Shown in pieces: positions 8,580-16,640 of a DNA stretch of 64,000 bases; within the stretch, counting starts at the first letter, position 1, and each line of letters opens with the position of its first letter. Source of the DNA: JAIBJN01 sp963775505 (GTDB lineage: Bacteria; Actinomycetota; Thermoleophilia; Gaiellales; Gaiellaceae). The notes under the pieces are model-generated. The model ran no database searches and had not been told where the DNA came from. It worked only from the letters and a program-made list of their open reading frames with translations. The translations under genes were made by a program, and so were the position numbers. The DNA is taken from NCBI GenBank assembly GCA_963775505.1, contig CAVZIL010000001.1, forward strand, positions 372,001 to 436,000, written 5' to 3'.

Positions 8580-9050
8580 ATGACGTCCCACGCCCCGGAG
8601 CGGGTACCCGAAGCCGCTGAGACGCTCACCGCGGCGAGTTTCTCCCTCACGATCGACGGCGTCGAGATCGGCCAGTTCTCGGAGTTGATCGAGTTGACCT
8701 CCGGGCTCGATCCGTCAACCCTGACGCTGGCGCCTGATAAGGAGGGCACCTTTGGCCTGAAGAAGCTTCCCGGCAAGCGGATTCCGCCGACGGTGACCCT
8801 GAGGCGCGCCATGAACAAAGACCTGGCCGTCTCGATCTGGCACAGTGACGCCGTGGGGTCCGGAGCGGCGGCACGTCGGAACGCTGTCCTCGTGATGCGC
8901 GACGCTGAAGGTCGGCCGATCGCGCGCTACGCGCTAAAGAGCGCTTGGCCGTCGAGGGTCGAGATCAGCGGTCTCAAGGCCGGCTCGTCCGAGGTGCTGA
9001 TCGAGTCCGTCACGCTCGTCTGCGAGAACGTCGAGCGAGTCAATCCGTAA
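8580..9050 (+). CDS. Phage/contractile-injection tail tube-like protein (T4 gp19 family)
   Basis: 156 residues. The pattern fits the gp19/TIGR02241 tail tube family: an early beta strand FSLTIDGVEIGQFSEL, followed by a conserved-length core with LRRAMNKDLAVSIWH and a closing strand EVLIESVTLVCENVERV. Such proteins stack as hexameric rings in phage tails and extracellular contractile injection systems. The ATG has a perfect AAGGAGGT 6 bases upstream. No sheath, baseplate, spike or ATPase gene is nearby, so it is an orphan. It could be a domesticated tube protein or part of a system encoded elsewhere. Confidence 0.75.
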   Translation: MTSHAPERVPEAAETLTAASFSLTIDGVEIGQFSELIELTSGLDPSTLTLAPDKEGTFGLKKLPGKRIPPTVTLRRAMNKDLAVSIWHSDAVGSGAAARRNAVLVMRDAEGRPIARYALKSAWPSRVEISGLKAGSSEVLIESVTLVCENVERVNP

Positions 9051-9059
9051 CGCCGGGGC

Positions 9060-9815
9060 TCAGGCTTCCGCGATGCCCTCGCGGGGCTCCCAGCGGAAGC
9101 GGCGGAGCGCGACGACCAGGCCGGCGACGCCCCAGAGGGAGAGGACGACCAGCGCCGAGGCGGCGTAGCTCTCTTCCTCGACGAAGCTCGCGCGGATAAG
9201 GTCGAGGAAGTACGTCAGCGGGAGCACCTCGGAGATTGCCTGCAGGAAGGCCGGCATCTCCTCCGTCGAGAAGAAGACTCCCGAGATGAACGCCATCGGC
9301 AGGTAGATGGCGTTGACGACCGCAGAGGAGCCCTCCGCAGTGCGGACGACCGTCGTCACCGCGAGGCCGAGAGCTGCGAACGCGGCTGCGCCGAGGAGGA
9401 TCGCGAAGGCAAACGCGAGCGGCCGGTCGGGCCAGTCCGCGCCGAGGACGTAGACGCCGAGGAGGAGCTGCGCGATCACCTGCAGCGCGATCACGACCAC
9501 GGTGGAAGCGATAACCGCGGAGAGGTACCTCCCCGGGCCGAGCGGCGTCCCGCGCACCCGCTTGAGGAGCCCCGCCTCCCGGCGGACGACGAGTGTGATC
9601 GCCAGGGATGCGAACGCGTTTGCGGCAGCGCCGTAGCCAAGCAGCCCGATCAGCAGAAAGGTGGAGGCGCTCACGCCCTCGATCGGCTCGTCCCCGTAGA
9701 CCGAGCCGATGAGGACGAGGAGCAGGATCGGGAAGAGGAAGCTGAAGAAGGCCGCCTCGCGGTTCCGCCAGAAGAGAAGCTGCTGGGCACGGAGCTCGTG
9801 GACGAAGAGCTTCAC
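9060..9815 (-). CDS. ABC-2 type transporter permease
   Basis: 251 residues with about six membrane helices in the ABC-2 pattern: a cytoplasmic N-terminus (KLFVHELRAQQLLFWRNRE), helix 1, a loop, then helices grouped after residue 50, including TYFLDLIRASFVEEE before the last helix. The start is a GTG overlapping the stop of the upstream ATPase (GTGA). It forms the membrane part of a DrrAB-like exporter for a drug or lipid; substrate unknown. It ends 9 bp from the convergent tail-tube gene. Confidence 0.88.
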   Translation of the reverse strand: MKLFVHELRAQQLLFWRNREAAFFSFLFPILLLVLIGSVYGDEPIEGVSASTFLLIGLLGYGAAANAFASLAITLVVRREAGLLKRVRGTPLGPGRYLSAVIASTVVVIALQVIAQLLLGVYVLGADWPDRPLAFAFAILLGAAAFAALGLAVTTVVRTAEGSSAVVNAIYLPMAFISGVFFSTEEMPAFLQAISEVLPLTYFLDLIRASFVEEESYAASALVVLSLWGVAGLVVALRRFRWEPREGIAEA

Positions 9816-10661
9816 TCGCCGTCCTCACGGGTGAGCTCGAGGTAGACGTCCTCGAGGCTCCGCCTGTGCACCTCGAGCCCCTCCAGCTCGACGCCGTCCG
9901 CGAGTGCCTGCGCGGTCAGCTCGTGGAGGACGCGCGTCGGCTCCTCGGTGGCGAGGACGACCTCGCTTCCGTTTCGGCGGTAGCGGATCTCCACCGACGC
10001 GTGTCCGGAGAGGAGCTCTCGTGGCGAGCCCGTGCCGACGATCTCGCCGCTCCGGAGGATGGCGACGCGGTCGGCGAGGCGCTGCGCCTCTTCCATGTAG
10101 TGGGTCGTCAGGAGGATGCTCTTCCCCAACGAGCGGAGGTCGCGGATCGTCTCCCAGGCCTGCCGCCGCGCGGCGGGGTCGAAGCCGGTCGTCGGCTCGT
10201 CGAGGAAGACGAGCTCCGGGTCTCCGACCAGGGCGAGCGCGAGGTCGAGGCGTCGGAGCTGGCCGCCGGAGAGCGTGCGTACCCGCGCTTCGCGCTGCTC
10301 GGCGAGCCCGACGAGCTCGATCACCTCGCCGGCCGGGCGCGGGCGGGGGTAGTAGCCGGCGAAGAGCTCCACGATCTCGCTGCACGGAGAGGAGGTGGTA
10401 GACGGCCGAGGACTGGAGGACGATGCCGATCCGCGCCTTGAAGCTCCGGCCGCCGCGTTCGGGATCCTCGCCGAGGACGCGCACGTCGCCGCCGTCTCTC
10501 CGCCGGTAGCCCTCGAGGATCTCGACGGTGGTCGTCTTCCCGGCGCCGTTCGGCCCGAGGAGGGCGAAGACCTCGCCGGTCTCGACCGCGAAGGAGAGGC
10601 CGTGCAGGACCTCCTGCTGCCCGTAGGACTTCCGCAGGCCGGAGACGGCGATTGCGCTCAC
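9812..10661 (-). CDS. ABC transporter ATPase, DrrA-like, frameshifted
   Basis: The N-terminal half (MSAIAVSGLRKSYG, Walker A LLGPNGAGKTTT) reads in one frame to about 10385. The rest (ELFAGYYPRPRP, signature LSGGQLRRLDLA, Walker B ELVFLDEPTTGFD, H-loop TTHYMEEA) reads in another. One extra base near 10380-10384 (after CTC TCC GTG) restores a normal protein reading LLSV-SEIVELFAGYY. All catalytic motifs survive, so this is either a recent mutation or a consensus error. With the permease it makes a two-component exporter; the C-terminal extension after the H-loop is as in DrrA. Confidence 0.85.
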
Positions 10662-10702
10662 GGAGGGCGAGGATACCGAGGGGTGCGGTCTAGGCTTGCC
10701 GA

Positions 10703-11245
10703 GTGGCCGTCCCGCCCATCCGCTCGCCGCGTCTCGAGCTCGTCTCGTTCTCGCCGACGATCCTCGAGGCCTTGCTGGCGGGCAGACGCGAGGAGGCCGA
10801 GGCGCTGTTCTCCGTGCCGCTCCGCCCCGGCTGGCCGGACGATGACGCCGAGCCGCTCCTTCGTCTGCGGCTCGGGCAGATGGTGGAGGAGCCGGAGTCG
10901 CAGAGATGGCTCGTGCGCGCGCTGGTTCGCCGTCACGACACCGTCATGATCGGGCACGCGGGCTTCCACGGCCCTCCCGGGTCCCACGGGCTCGCACCAG
11001 GCCAGGCCGAGTTCGGCTACACGGTCTTCCCGGAGTACCGCGGCCGTGGCTACGCGACCGAGGCCGCCGTCGCCCTCATGGAGTGGGCGAAGGGCGAGGG
11101 AGTCCGGGGCTTCGTCGCCTCCGTCGCGCCCAGCAACGAGCCGTCGCTCGCGATCGTGCGCAAGCTCGGCTTCGTCCAGACCGGCGAGCAGTGGGACGAC
11201 GAGGACGGCCTCGAGCTCGTCTTCGAGCTCGACCGAACGGACTGA
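10703..11245 (+). CDS. GNAT-family N-acetyltransferase
   Basis: 180 residues from a GTG. The acetyl-CoA binding signature is EYRGRGYATEAAVALMEWA, followed by SNEPSLAIVRKLGF, the usual RimJ/RimL-type ending. The N-terminus (IRSPRLELVSFSP) also fits the RimJ/RimL group (acetyltransf_3). It transfers an acetyl group from acetyl-CoA to an amine of a small molecule or a protein N-terminus. The divergent neighbour is the ABC exporter ATPase. Substrate unknown. Confidence 0.87.
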   Translation: MAVPPIRSPRLELVSFSPTILEALLAGRREEAEALFSVPLRPGWPDDDAEPLLRLRLGQMVEEPESQRWLVRALVRRHDTVMIGHAGFHGPPGSHGLAPGQAEFGYTVFPEYRGRGYATEAAVALMEWAKGEGVRGFVASVAPSNEPSLAIVRKLGFVQTGEQWDDEDGLELVFELDRTD

Positions 11246-11264
11246 TCTCGCTGCTGGAAAGGGC

Positions 11265-11297
11265 GGCCGACCCGGACTGCGGCTATCCGGGTCGGCC
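11265..11297. terminator. Bidirectional hairpin terminator
   Basis: A perfect 12-bp stem (GGCCGACCCGGA with TCCGGGTCGGCC) and a 9-nt loop lie between the convergent ends of the GNAT gene and the anti-sigma gene. No long T-run follows, as is common in GC-rich actinobacteria. The placement supports a terminator for both sides. Confidence 0.7.
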
Positions 11298-11314
11298 TTC
11301 GTCCGTCGGAGTGC

Positions 11315-11785
11315 CTACTTGCCGTCTTGGCTCGGCTGCCCTGGCTGGCAGGCAGCTCTCTCCGCGCGGAGCTCTTCAGTTCTTCGTATGCGGCGCACCT
11401 GCCCTTCCCGCCGGGGGGACCTGACGGCTCTGCCGCAGTCTTCAGCGGTAGGAGGGTGTGCAGCCGGCTGTGTCGGTTCGGCCCGGCCGGTGGCGACGTG
11501 GCGGCCGGTGCCTTCGGTGGTGACGCCTGTCGCCTCCGGCGCGGCGTCTACCTTCGTTTCTCGTTCTGAGCCCGCGTAGCCGATTCCGCCCACGGCGGCA
11601 AAGGCAACGACGGCGACGAGTGCGCCCGCGACGGCCAGACGCGTGCTGCGACGACTCTGCGGGCGAATCCCGTTGACGTGAGCCGCGATCGTCCGGACAA
11701 GCTCGGGGCGCGGCTCAGGTCGGTGGGCGCGAAGCTCGGTCTCGATGTCCGCCGAAGCGTGCGGTCGTGTCCAGGGTTTCCTCAA
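11315..11785 (-). CDS. Small single-pass membrane protein paired with ECF sigma factor
   Basis: 156 residues from a TTG whose TGA-overlapping position (TTGA) couples it to the sigma gene. A short cytoplasmic part (EPRPELVRTIAAHVN) is followed by one membrane helix (about 48-72, RLAVAGALVAVVAFAAVGGI) and a low-complexity, Pro/Arg-rich exterior. Position and layout suggest an anti-sigma factor or sensor for the neighbouring sigma factor. No zinc anti-sigma motif is present, and the C-terminal third is so Arg/Pro-rich that its true frame is uncertain. Confidence 0.6.
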   Translation of the reverse strand: MRKPWTRPHASADIETELRAHRPEPRPELVRTIAAHVNGIRPQSRRSTRLAVAGALVAVVAFAAVGGIGYAGSERETKVDAAPEATGVTTEGTGRHVATGRAEPTQPAAHPPTAEDCGRAVRSPRREGQVRRIRRTEELRAERAACQPGQPSQDGK

Positions 11786-12348
11786 ACTGCTCTTCCAGGT
11801 CGGCGTTCTCGTCTCTCAACCCTCAGTACCGGGTCGGGCGGCCGGACCCTTACGTCTGATTGCTCCCCGCCCTCCAGCGTCGATCGCAGGCGGGCGAGCG
11901 CGCGGTGGAGGCGCACCTCGACCGTGTTGGTGCGGAGCCCGAGGTGCTCCGCGATCTGCGCCGCGGTCAGATCGGCGCCGTAGCGGAGGGCGATCAGCTC
12001 GCGGTCGGGCTCGTCGAGCCGGTTGACCGCGATGCGCAGCTCGAGCCGGCGAACGGTGTCCTCCTCGATCTCACGAACGGTGTCCGTGAGCTCGGCCCGC
12101 GGCTCGTCCCTCCTGCCGGCATAAGCCTCGCTGACGCAGCGGCGGGCGATCCCGAGGAGCCAGGCGATCGGGGGGCCCTGCTTCGGGTCGTATCGGTCCC
12201 GGTAGCGGACCGCTCGCTCGAACGTCTCGCCGACGACGTCCTCGGCCTCGGGCCCGTCGCCGAGGCGGTAGGCGGCGTAGGCGTAGACGCGCCGGATCAG
12301 CGGCTCTGGCTTGGCAAGTGGATCGCGGGTGAACATGGGCTGGGTCAC
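11782..12348 (-). CDS. ECF RNA polymerase sigma factor
   Basis: 188 residues. Region 2: PLIRRVYAYAAYRLGDGPEA then EDVVGETFERAVRYRDRYD. Region 4: LDEPDRELIALRYGADLTAA then QIAEHLGLRTNTVEVRLHRA. The C-terminal 30 residues are Arg/Pro-rich beyond the usual end. A TTGA overlap joins it to the membrane protein downstream. It is the second ECF pair in this window and belongs to a different branch from the one at 6733 (the linker and helix-turn-helix differ). Confidence 0.9.
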   Translation of the reverse strand: MTQPMFTRDPLAKPEPLIRRVYAYAAYRLGDGPEAEDVVGETFERAVRYRDRYDPKQGPPIAWLLGIARRCVSEAYAGRRDEPRAELTDTVREIEEDTVRRLELRIAVNRLDEPDRELIALRYGADLTAAQIAEHLGLRTNTVEVRLHRALARLRSTLEGGEQSDVRVRPPDPVLRVERRERRPGRAV

Positions 12349-12416
12349 CCGGGCGAGCAGCCGGACGAGGGTAGCAGCCCGCGCCCGTTTACAGGCGGTT
12401 CTGTCAGAGTTCTCAT

Positions 12417-13265
12417 GTGGCGACCTACCGCTACGTGGTTGCGGACGTCTTCACGGACACGCCGCTGGAGGGGAATCAACTCGCTGTCTTCACGGATGCC
12501 CGCGAGATCCCCGAGGACCAGCTTCAGCGGCTGGCGAAGGAGATGAACTACTCGGAGACGGTCTTCGTCTACACGCCCGAGGCGGGCGGCCACGCTCGCA
12601 TCCGGATCTTCACGCCGGTGTCGGAGCTCCCGTTCGCCGGCCACCCGGTGCTGGGGACGGCCTTCGTGCTCGGCGCGCCTCTGCAGTTGGTCGAGATCCG
12701 GCTGGAGACCGGCGTCGGCGTCGTTCCCGTAGTCCTCGAGCGTGACGACTCAGGCCGCGTCGTGTTCGGCCGGATGACCCAGCCGATACCGACCGTGCGG
12801 CCCTTCGAACGGGGCGACGAGCTGCTCGCGGCACTTGGCGTCGAGGCATCTGCGCTCCCGCTGGAGCTCTACGAGTCGGGTGTCGGCAACGTCTATGTCC
12901 TGCTGGCGGACGAGGAGGCGGTGGCAGCCGTCGAGCCCGACCTCGCGGCGGTCGCGCGGATCATGGGCGACGTCCACGCCAATTGCTCCGCCGGGTCCGG
13001 GACGCGCTGGAAGACGCGGATGTTCGCGCCGGGGGACGGCGTCGCGGAGGATCCGGCCACCGGCTCCGCGGCCGGTCCGCTTGCCGTCCACCTAGCGCGG
13101 CACGGGCGGATCCCGTTCGGCGAGCAGATCGAGATCACCCAGGGCGTCGAGATCGGCCGCCCGAGCACGCTCTATGCCAGGGTCGAGGGCTCGGCCGAGC
13201 AGGTGGAGCGGGTCGAGGTCGGCGGCTCCTCGGTCGTCGTCGCGCGCGGCGAGTTCAGCCTCTAG
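12417..13265 (+). CDS. PhzF-family isomerase/epimerase-like protein
   Basis: 282 residues from a GTG. The two-lobed PhzF/diaminopimelate-epimerase fold is indicated by YRYVVADVFTDTPLEGNQLA at the N-terminus, the catalytic glutamate in NYSETVF (Glu47), FAGHPVLGTA, and the second-lobe motif EDPATGSAAG. PhzF isomerises a phenazine precursor, but most family members act in unknown pathways and no other phenazine gene is present. It diverges from the ECF sigma factor. A GC-rich inverted-repeat element follows directly. Confidence 0.9.
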   Translation: MATYRYVVADVFTDTPLEGNQLAVFTDAREIPEDQLQRLAKEMNYSETVFVYTPEAGGHARIRIFTPVSELPFAGHPVLGTAFVLGAPLQLVEIRLETGVGVVPVVLERDDSGRVVFGRMTQPIPTVRPFERGDELLAALGVEASALPLELYESGVGNVYVLLADEEAVAAVEPDLAAVARIMGDVHANCSAGSGTRWKTRMFAPGDGVAEDPATGSAAGPLAVHLARHGRIPFGEQIEITQGVEIGRPSTLYARVEGSAEQVERVEVGGSSVVVARGEFSL

Positions 13266-13438
13266 GGCCACGTCCGGGGTCTGACCCCGGACGTGTCTCA
13301 AGTGGCCGGTGTAAGGCCCCGATTCCTGTGGAAACCCGCGCGTCGGCGGGGACTCGGTGAACCGCTTGAGCCTGCGAGTTCGCAGTGCGCGAACTGTCCC
13401 TTGCGGCCCTCGTTTTGGGTCAGACCCCGAACGTGGCC
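13265..13438. repeat. 174-bp element bounded by 22-bp inverted repeats
   Basis: The ends GGCCACGTCCGGGGTCTGAC (from 13266) and its counterpart at 13417-13438 are inverted repeats matching at 21 of 22 positions. The left end itself contains an almost perfect palindrome, CGTCCGGGGTC-T-GACCCCGGACG (13271-13293). The interior holds no convincing gene. This resembles a REP/BIME-type or miniature mobile element between two convergent genes; it could also terminate transcription of phzF. A genome-wide copy count would decide. Confidence 0.65.
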
Positions 13439-13453
13439 ACAGGGGACGTGGCC

Positions 13454-13879
13454 TCAGCCCCACGCGACGTCGTGGATCTCCGGAAGCTCGACCGCGAGCG
13501 CGCGCCAGAAGCGGCCGCCGTCGCCGGAGACGAAGAGGCGGTTGCGGGCGCCGTAGAGGACGTGGTCCGGGTTGTCCCGGAGCGCTACCGCACGGCCGGT
13601 CGGCAGGCCGGCGCCGCGCTCGTCCCACGTCAGCCCCCCGTCGTGGGAGACGAGGAGCGGCGGCTTGCGATCGAGGAGGAGGACGACGGTGGAGCCGACG
13701 GCGTCCACGTCGAGGACGTGCGTCGCGGCCCACGACGGCGCCAGCCCGAGCGGGCGCTCGCGCTCGACCGCCGCGCTCTCCTGGCGACCCGCCAGCTGAT
13801 CCTCCTCGGCGCTCGCTCCCACCTCGACGAGGTACGTCCCGTCCTCGCAGCCGGCGATGACGATCAACGGCCGCGTCAA
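13454..13879 (-). CDS. Asp-box (BNR-repeat) protein
   Basis: 141 residues from a TTG overlapping the stop of the upstream kinase (TTGA). Two Asp-box motifs of the S-x-D-G-G-x-x-W kind are visible (SHDGGLTWDERG and SGDGGRFWRALA), each starting a beta-propeller blade. It also has VIAGCEDGTYLVEV at the start. It is short for a propeller (two to three blades), so it may oligomerise or be a remnant. It is the last gene of the TPP-riboswitch-led unit. Its function there is unknown. Confidence 0.7.
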   Translation of the reverse strand: MTRPLIVIAGCEDGTYLVEVGASAEEDQLAGRQESAAVERERPLGLAPSWAATHVLDVDAVGSTVVLLLDRKPPLLVSHDGGLTWDERGAGLPTGRAVALRDNPDHVLYGARNRLFVSGDGGRFWRALAVELPEIHDVAWG

Positions 13880-14667
13880 CGGCCCAGGACCGCGCCCACG
13901 GCGCCGTTGGCTAGCCGCGCCGCCGAGACGGGGGAATGCCGGCGGCGACGGAAGCAGAGGTACGCGGTCGTCCAGGAGTCGCCCGCCCCGGTCGGATCGA
14001 CGCCGGCCAGCGGAATCGTCGGCACGTGCTCCGCGAGCCCGTCCGCGTAGACCACGGCCCCGGCCTGGCCGAGCGTCACGACGACCTCTCGAACGCCGAG
14101 CGACCCCAGCGATCGCTCGGTGAGCTCGAGCCCGAGCGCCTCGAGCTCGTCGCGCGCCAGCTTCAGGACGCGGACGTGGCGCAAGACGTCCGGGTCGTAG
14201 TCGGGGTCGAGGACGACGTCCCCCACGGCGGCCCGGCGCGCCAGGCCCTGCCCGTCGAGGCTGAGCACGCGCCCCCGCGCCAGAGCGGCCAGTGTCTCCG
14301 GAGGGAAGTCCGCCCGCGTCAGCGCGCCCGCGTGCACCCAGTCGGCGTCGGCGAGCGTCCGCGTGAGCCAGCCGCGCGCCTCCGCTGCGCTCCAGGGCTC
14401 TCCCAGCTCCTCGATCGCGAGCCGGCGGCGGTCCCCGTCGTTCTCGATCCGGAACTCGATCGTCCGCGACGCGCTCTCGGCCACGACCGGCAGGCCGAGA
14501 CCCGCGAGCCGTGGGCGATCCTCGTCGGCGAGCTTCGTCGCCACGACGGCCGGCTGCCCGACCAGGCGAAGCGCGCGCGCCGCGTACACTGGCGCCCCGC
14601 CGAGGCGGGGGATGCCGCCGTCAACGCGATCCAGCGAGACGAGCCCGACGACGCCCAAGCGGCGCAT
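13876..14667 (-). CDS. PfkB-family kinase in the thiamine-riboswitch unit
   Basis: 263 residues. Landmarks are LGGAPVYAARALRLVGQ near the start and VDPTGAGDSWTTAY near the end, the PfkB signature with the catalytic Asp. It starts inside the 3' end of cytX (47-bp overlap), so it is almost certainly co-transcribed behind the TPP riboswitch. A kinase for hydroxymethylpyrimidine, or for a related vitamin precursor brought in by CytX, is a reasonable inference. It is shorter than ribokinase and is not a ThiD or ThiM by sequence feel. Confidence 0.8.
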   Translation of the reverse strand: MRRLGVVGLVSLDRVDGGIPRLGGAPVYAARALRLVGQPAVVATKLADEDRPRLAGLGLPVVAESASRTIEFRIENDGDRRRLAIEELGEPWSAAEARGWLTRTLADADWVHAGALTRADFPPETLAALARGRVLSLDGQGLARRAAVGDVVLDPDYDPDVLRHVRVLKLARDELEALGLELTERSLGSLGVREVVVTLGQAGAVVYADGLAEHVPTIPLAGVDPTGAGDSWTTAYLCFRRRRHSPVSAARLANGAVGAVLGR

Positions 14668-15949
14668 GCGCGGAGCGTACGCCCGCGTAGAGGACGAACG
14701 CGAGCCCGAACGCCGGGAGCGACGCGCCGATCGTCACGTCGCCCGCTCCCGGAACCTCCGCGAGCAGCTCCGTCCACCACTCCGGGCCGGTCGGGTGGAC
14801 CCACTGATAGAGCGCGAAGCCGGCCGCCCAGGCGCCGATGCCGCTCCAGCGCACGTCGACGGGAGGTGCCGCGCCGAGGAGGAAGTCCGCGGCGAGGACG
14901 CCGAACAGCGGCACGAAGAAGGAGCCGAGGAGGAAGAGGAACGTCTCGTAGGCGACGATGTCCACGAAGAGCGCCCCGGCCGCGGCCATCCCGGCTACCG
15001 CGTAGATCAGATGCCGCTGCGAGGCGGCCGGCAGGAGGTTCTGGATCGACACGGCGGCCGAATAGACGTTGGCGAACGGCTCGTCCGTCTCGTCGACCGT
15101 GAGCGCGAGCAGCGCGACGGCGCTACCGGCGCCTCCGGCCACGATCGCGGTGAAGATCGTCGCGGGCTCGGAGAGGCCTCGAGAGAGCGCGAGCAGGGCG
15201 CCGAGCGCGAAGAGGAGCGCGAGCGGGACGAAATACCCGACCCCGGTTCCCCAGAAGGCCGCCCTCCTACTGCGGGAGAAGCGCGTGTAGTCGGCGGCAA
15301 GGGGCAGCCAGGAGGCCGCCATCGCCACGGTGAGGTCCACTCCCTGGAAGAAGCGCATCCCACCCTCGCCGTCCGCCGACCAGAGCGCTCCGACGTCGGC
15401 GCCGTCGAGCGCCCACCAGACGAGATAGGCCGTCGACGCGGCGACGACCCAGACGGCGAAGCGCCGCACCCAGCGGCGCACGAAGGAGATAGGCCCCGCC
15501 AGGGCGAGCCACAGCGTGAGCGCCGCGAAGACGAGCACCCACAGCCAGCGGCCGTCGAAGCCGAAGACCCGCTCGGAGAGCGCGGCGGCGGCGAGGGACA
15601 TGACGTAGAGCTCGAAGACGGCCCAGCCAAGGTTCTGGAGCACGTTGAGCGTCGTCGGAGCGTACGAGCCGCGCTCGCCCAGGGGAGCGCGCAGGAGCAC
15701 CATGCCGGGCACGCGACGCTCGAAGCCGATCAGGCCGGCAAGCCCGAGCAGCGCGCACCCGAGCACGGCTCCGACGACGACGGCGAGCAAGGCTCGCTGC
15801 AGCCCCAGGCCCGCCAGGAACGTCCCCGTGAAGAGGACGAGCAGGCTGATCCCGAGATTCCCCCAGAGCAGGCCCGTGTCGAGCCCGGAGAGCGTCCGCA
15901 GTCGCTCAGGCACGGGCGTGACGCCCCACGTCCGCTCGATCGGTTGCAT
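14621..15949 (-). CDS. cytX: CytX-type hydroxymethylpyrimidine permease (NCS1 family)
   Basis: 442 residues with about 12 membrane helices. NCS1 (codB-like) features are WGVTPVPERLRTLSGLDTGL at the start, the GLIGFERRVPGMVLLRAPLG loop, and AASWLPLAADYTRF in the middle. CytX is the member of this family regulated by thiamine pyrophosphate and thought to import hydroxymethylpyrimidine. The TPP riboswitch directly upstream is the strongest evidence. The ATG at 15949 has GGGAGG 5 bases upstream, which is also the 3' end of the riboswitch, so translation is probably controlled by occlusion of this site. Confidence 0.88.
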   Translation of the reverse strand: MQPIERTWGVTPVPERLRTLSGLDTGLLWGNLGISLLVLFTGTFLAGLGLQRALLAVVVGAVLGCALLGLAGLIGFERRVPGMVLLRAPLGERGSYAPTTLNVLQNLGWAVFELYVMSLAAAALSERVFGFDGRWLWVLVFAALTLWLALAGPISFVRRWVRRFAVWVVAASTAYLVWWALDGADVGALWSADGEGGMRFFQGVDLTVAMAASWLPLAADYTRFSRSRRAAFWGTGVGYFVPLALLFALGALLALSRGLSEPATIFTAIVAGGAGSAVALLALTVDETDEPFANVYSAAVSIQNLLPAASQRHLIYAVAGMAAAGALFVDIVAYETFLFLLGSFFVPLFGVLAADFLLGAAPPVDVRWSGIGAWAAGFALYQWVHPTGPEWWTELLAEVPGAGDVTIGASLPAFGLAFVLYAGVRSAHAPLGRRRARLAGSR

Positions 15950-15954
15950 CGTGC

Positions 15955-16043
15955 CTCCCTTCGCTGGCATTACCCAGATCAGGTTCGGCGGGTCGGGGCT
16001 CTCGAGCCCCCTCTCAGCCGCTAGGAAGCGGCTCCCCGGTCTC
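15955..16043 (-). promoter_or_regulatory. TPP (THI-box) riboswitch
   Basis: On the minus strand the aptamer reads GGGGAGCC...GGCTGAGAGGG, then the P3 stem GGGGCTCGAGAGCCCC, then ACCTGATCTGGGTAATGCCA and GCGAAGGGAGG. CTGAGA and ACCTGATCTGGGTAATGCCA are the universal thiamine pyrophosphate-binding elements. The aptamer begins at the stop codon of the histidine phosphatase gene and ends at the ribosome binding site of cytX, so ligand binding would shut off cytX translation. Confidence 0.96.
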
Positions 16044-16636
16044 TAGCCGGAGATCTTAACCAAGCGCTCGATCCCGCTCACGGCGCGGGAGAGGGCTTCC
16101 TCGTCGAAGAGGTAGGGCGCCGCGTTCGCGATCTCGTGCGCGGGGCCGTCGAGGGAGTCGGAGCCGGCGGCGCCGTTCAGCGCGTAGCGGATCGGAATCT
16201 CGTGACAGACGATGAGGACGGAGCCCCAGGACGAGTCGAGGAGCCGCCGGAAGGCGAGGGCGTAGCGCCGCGCCGCGTCATCGAGGCTCTCACCGCCGGG
16301 GAAGGGCATCTCCCGCGTGTGCGCGTGCTTCCAGGCGCGATAGTCCTCGAGCTTCTCGCCCTCCAGGTCGCCGATGTCGATGTCGTCGAAGAGCGGCTCC
16401 TCGACGAGCGGGACGTCCTCGCGCCCGGCGAGCGCGATCTCGGCCGTCTCCCTGGTGCGCGGGAAGCGCGTGTGCAGGCAGGCGTCGAGCGGAAGGCGAG
16501 CGACCTGCTCGCCGAGCCGGCGCGCCTCGTCGCGCCCGCGCTCGGTCAGCGCCACCGGCACGTTCGGGTCGCCGTTCACGCGGCGTTCGATGTTCAGCGT
16601 CGACTCGCCGTGTCTGGCGAGAACGAACACGCGCAC
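16043..16636 (-). CDS. Histidine phosphatase family protein
   Basis: 197 residues from a GTG. LARHGESTLN holds the phosphorylated histidine; the second catalytic region is TRFPRTRETAEIAL and the third is IVCHEIPIRYALN. This is the phosphoglycerate mutase-like (branch 1) superfamily. Phosphatase action on a small phosphorylated metabolite is likely; a cofactor-dependent mutase is less likely at this size. It lies 4 bp after the FAD oxidoreductase gene and immediately before the TPP riboswitch. Confidence 0.9.
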   Translation of the reverse strand: MRVFVLARHGESTLNIERRVNGDPNVPVALTERGRDEARRLGEQVARLPLDACLHTRFPRTRETAEIALAGREDVPLVEEPLFDDIDIGDLEGEKLEDYRAWKHAHTREMPFPGGESLDDAARRYALAFRRLLDSSWGSVLIVCHEIPIRYALNGAAGSDSLDGPAHEIANAAPYLFDEEALSRAVSGIERLVKISG

Positions 16637-16640
16637 GTCC

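Noticed and set aside
13265..13293. Simple terminator for the PhzF gene
   Set aside because: It may serve so, but the second, inverted copy of the same sequence 130 bp away shows it is the end of a larger element, so I list it as a repeat.
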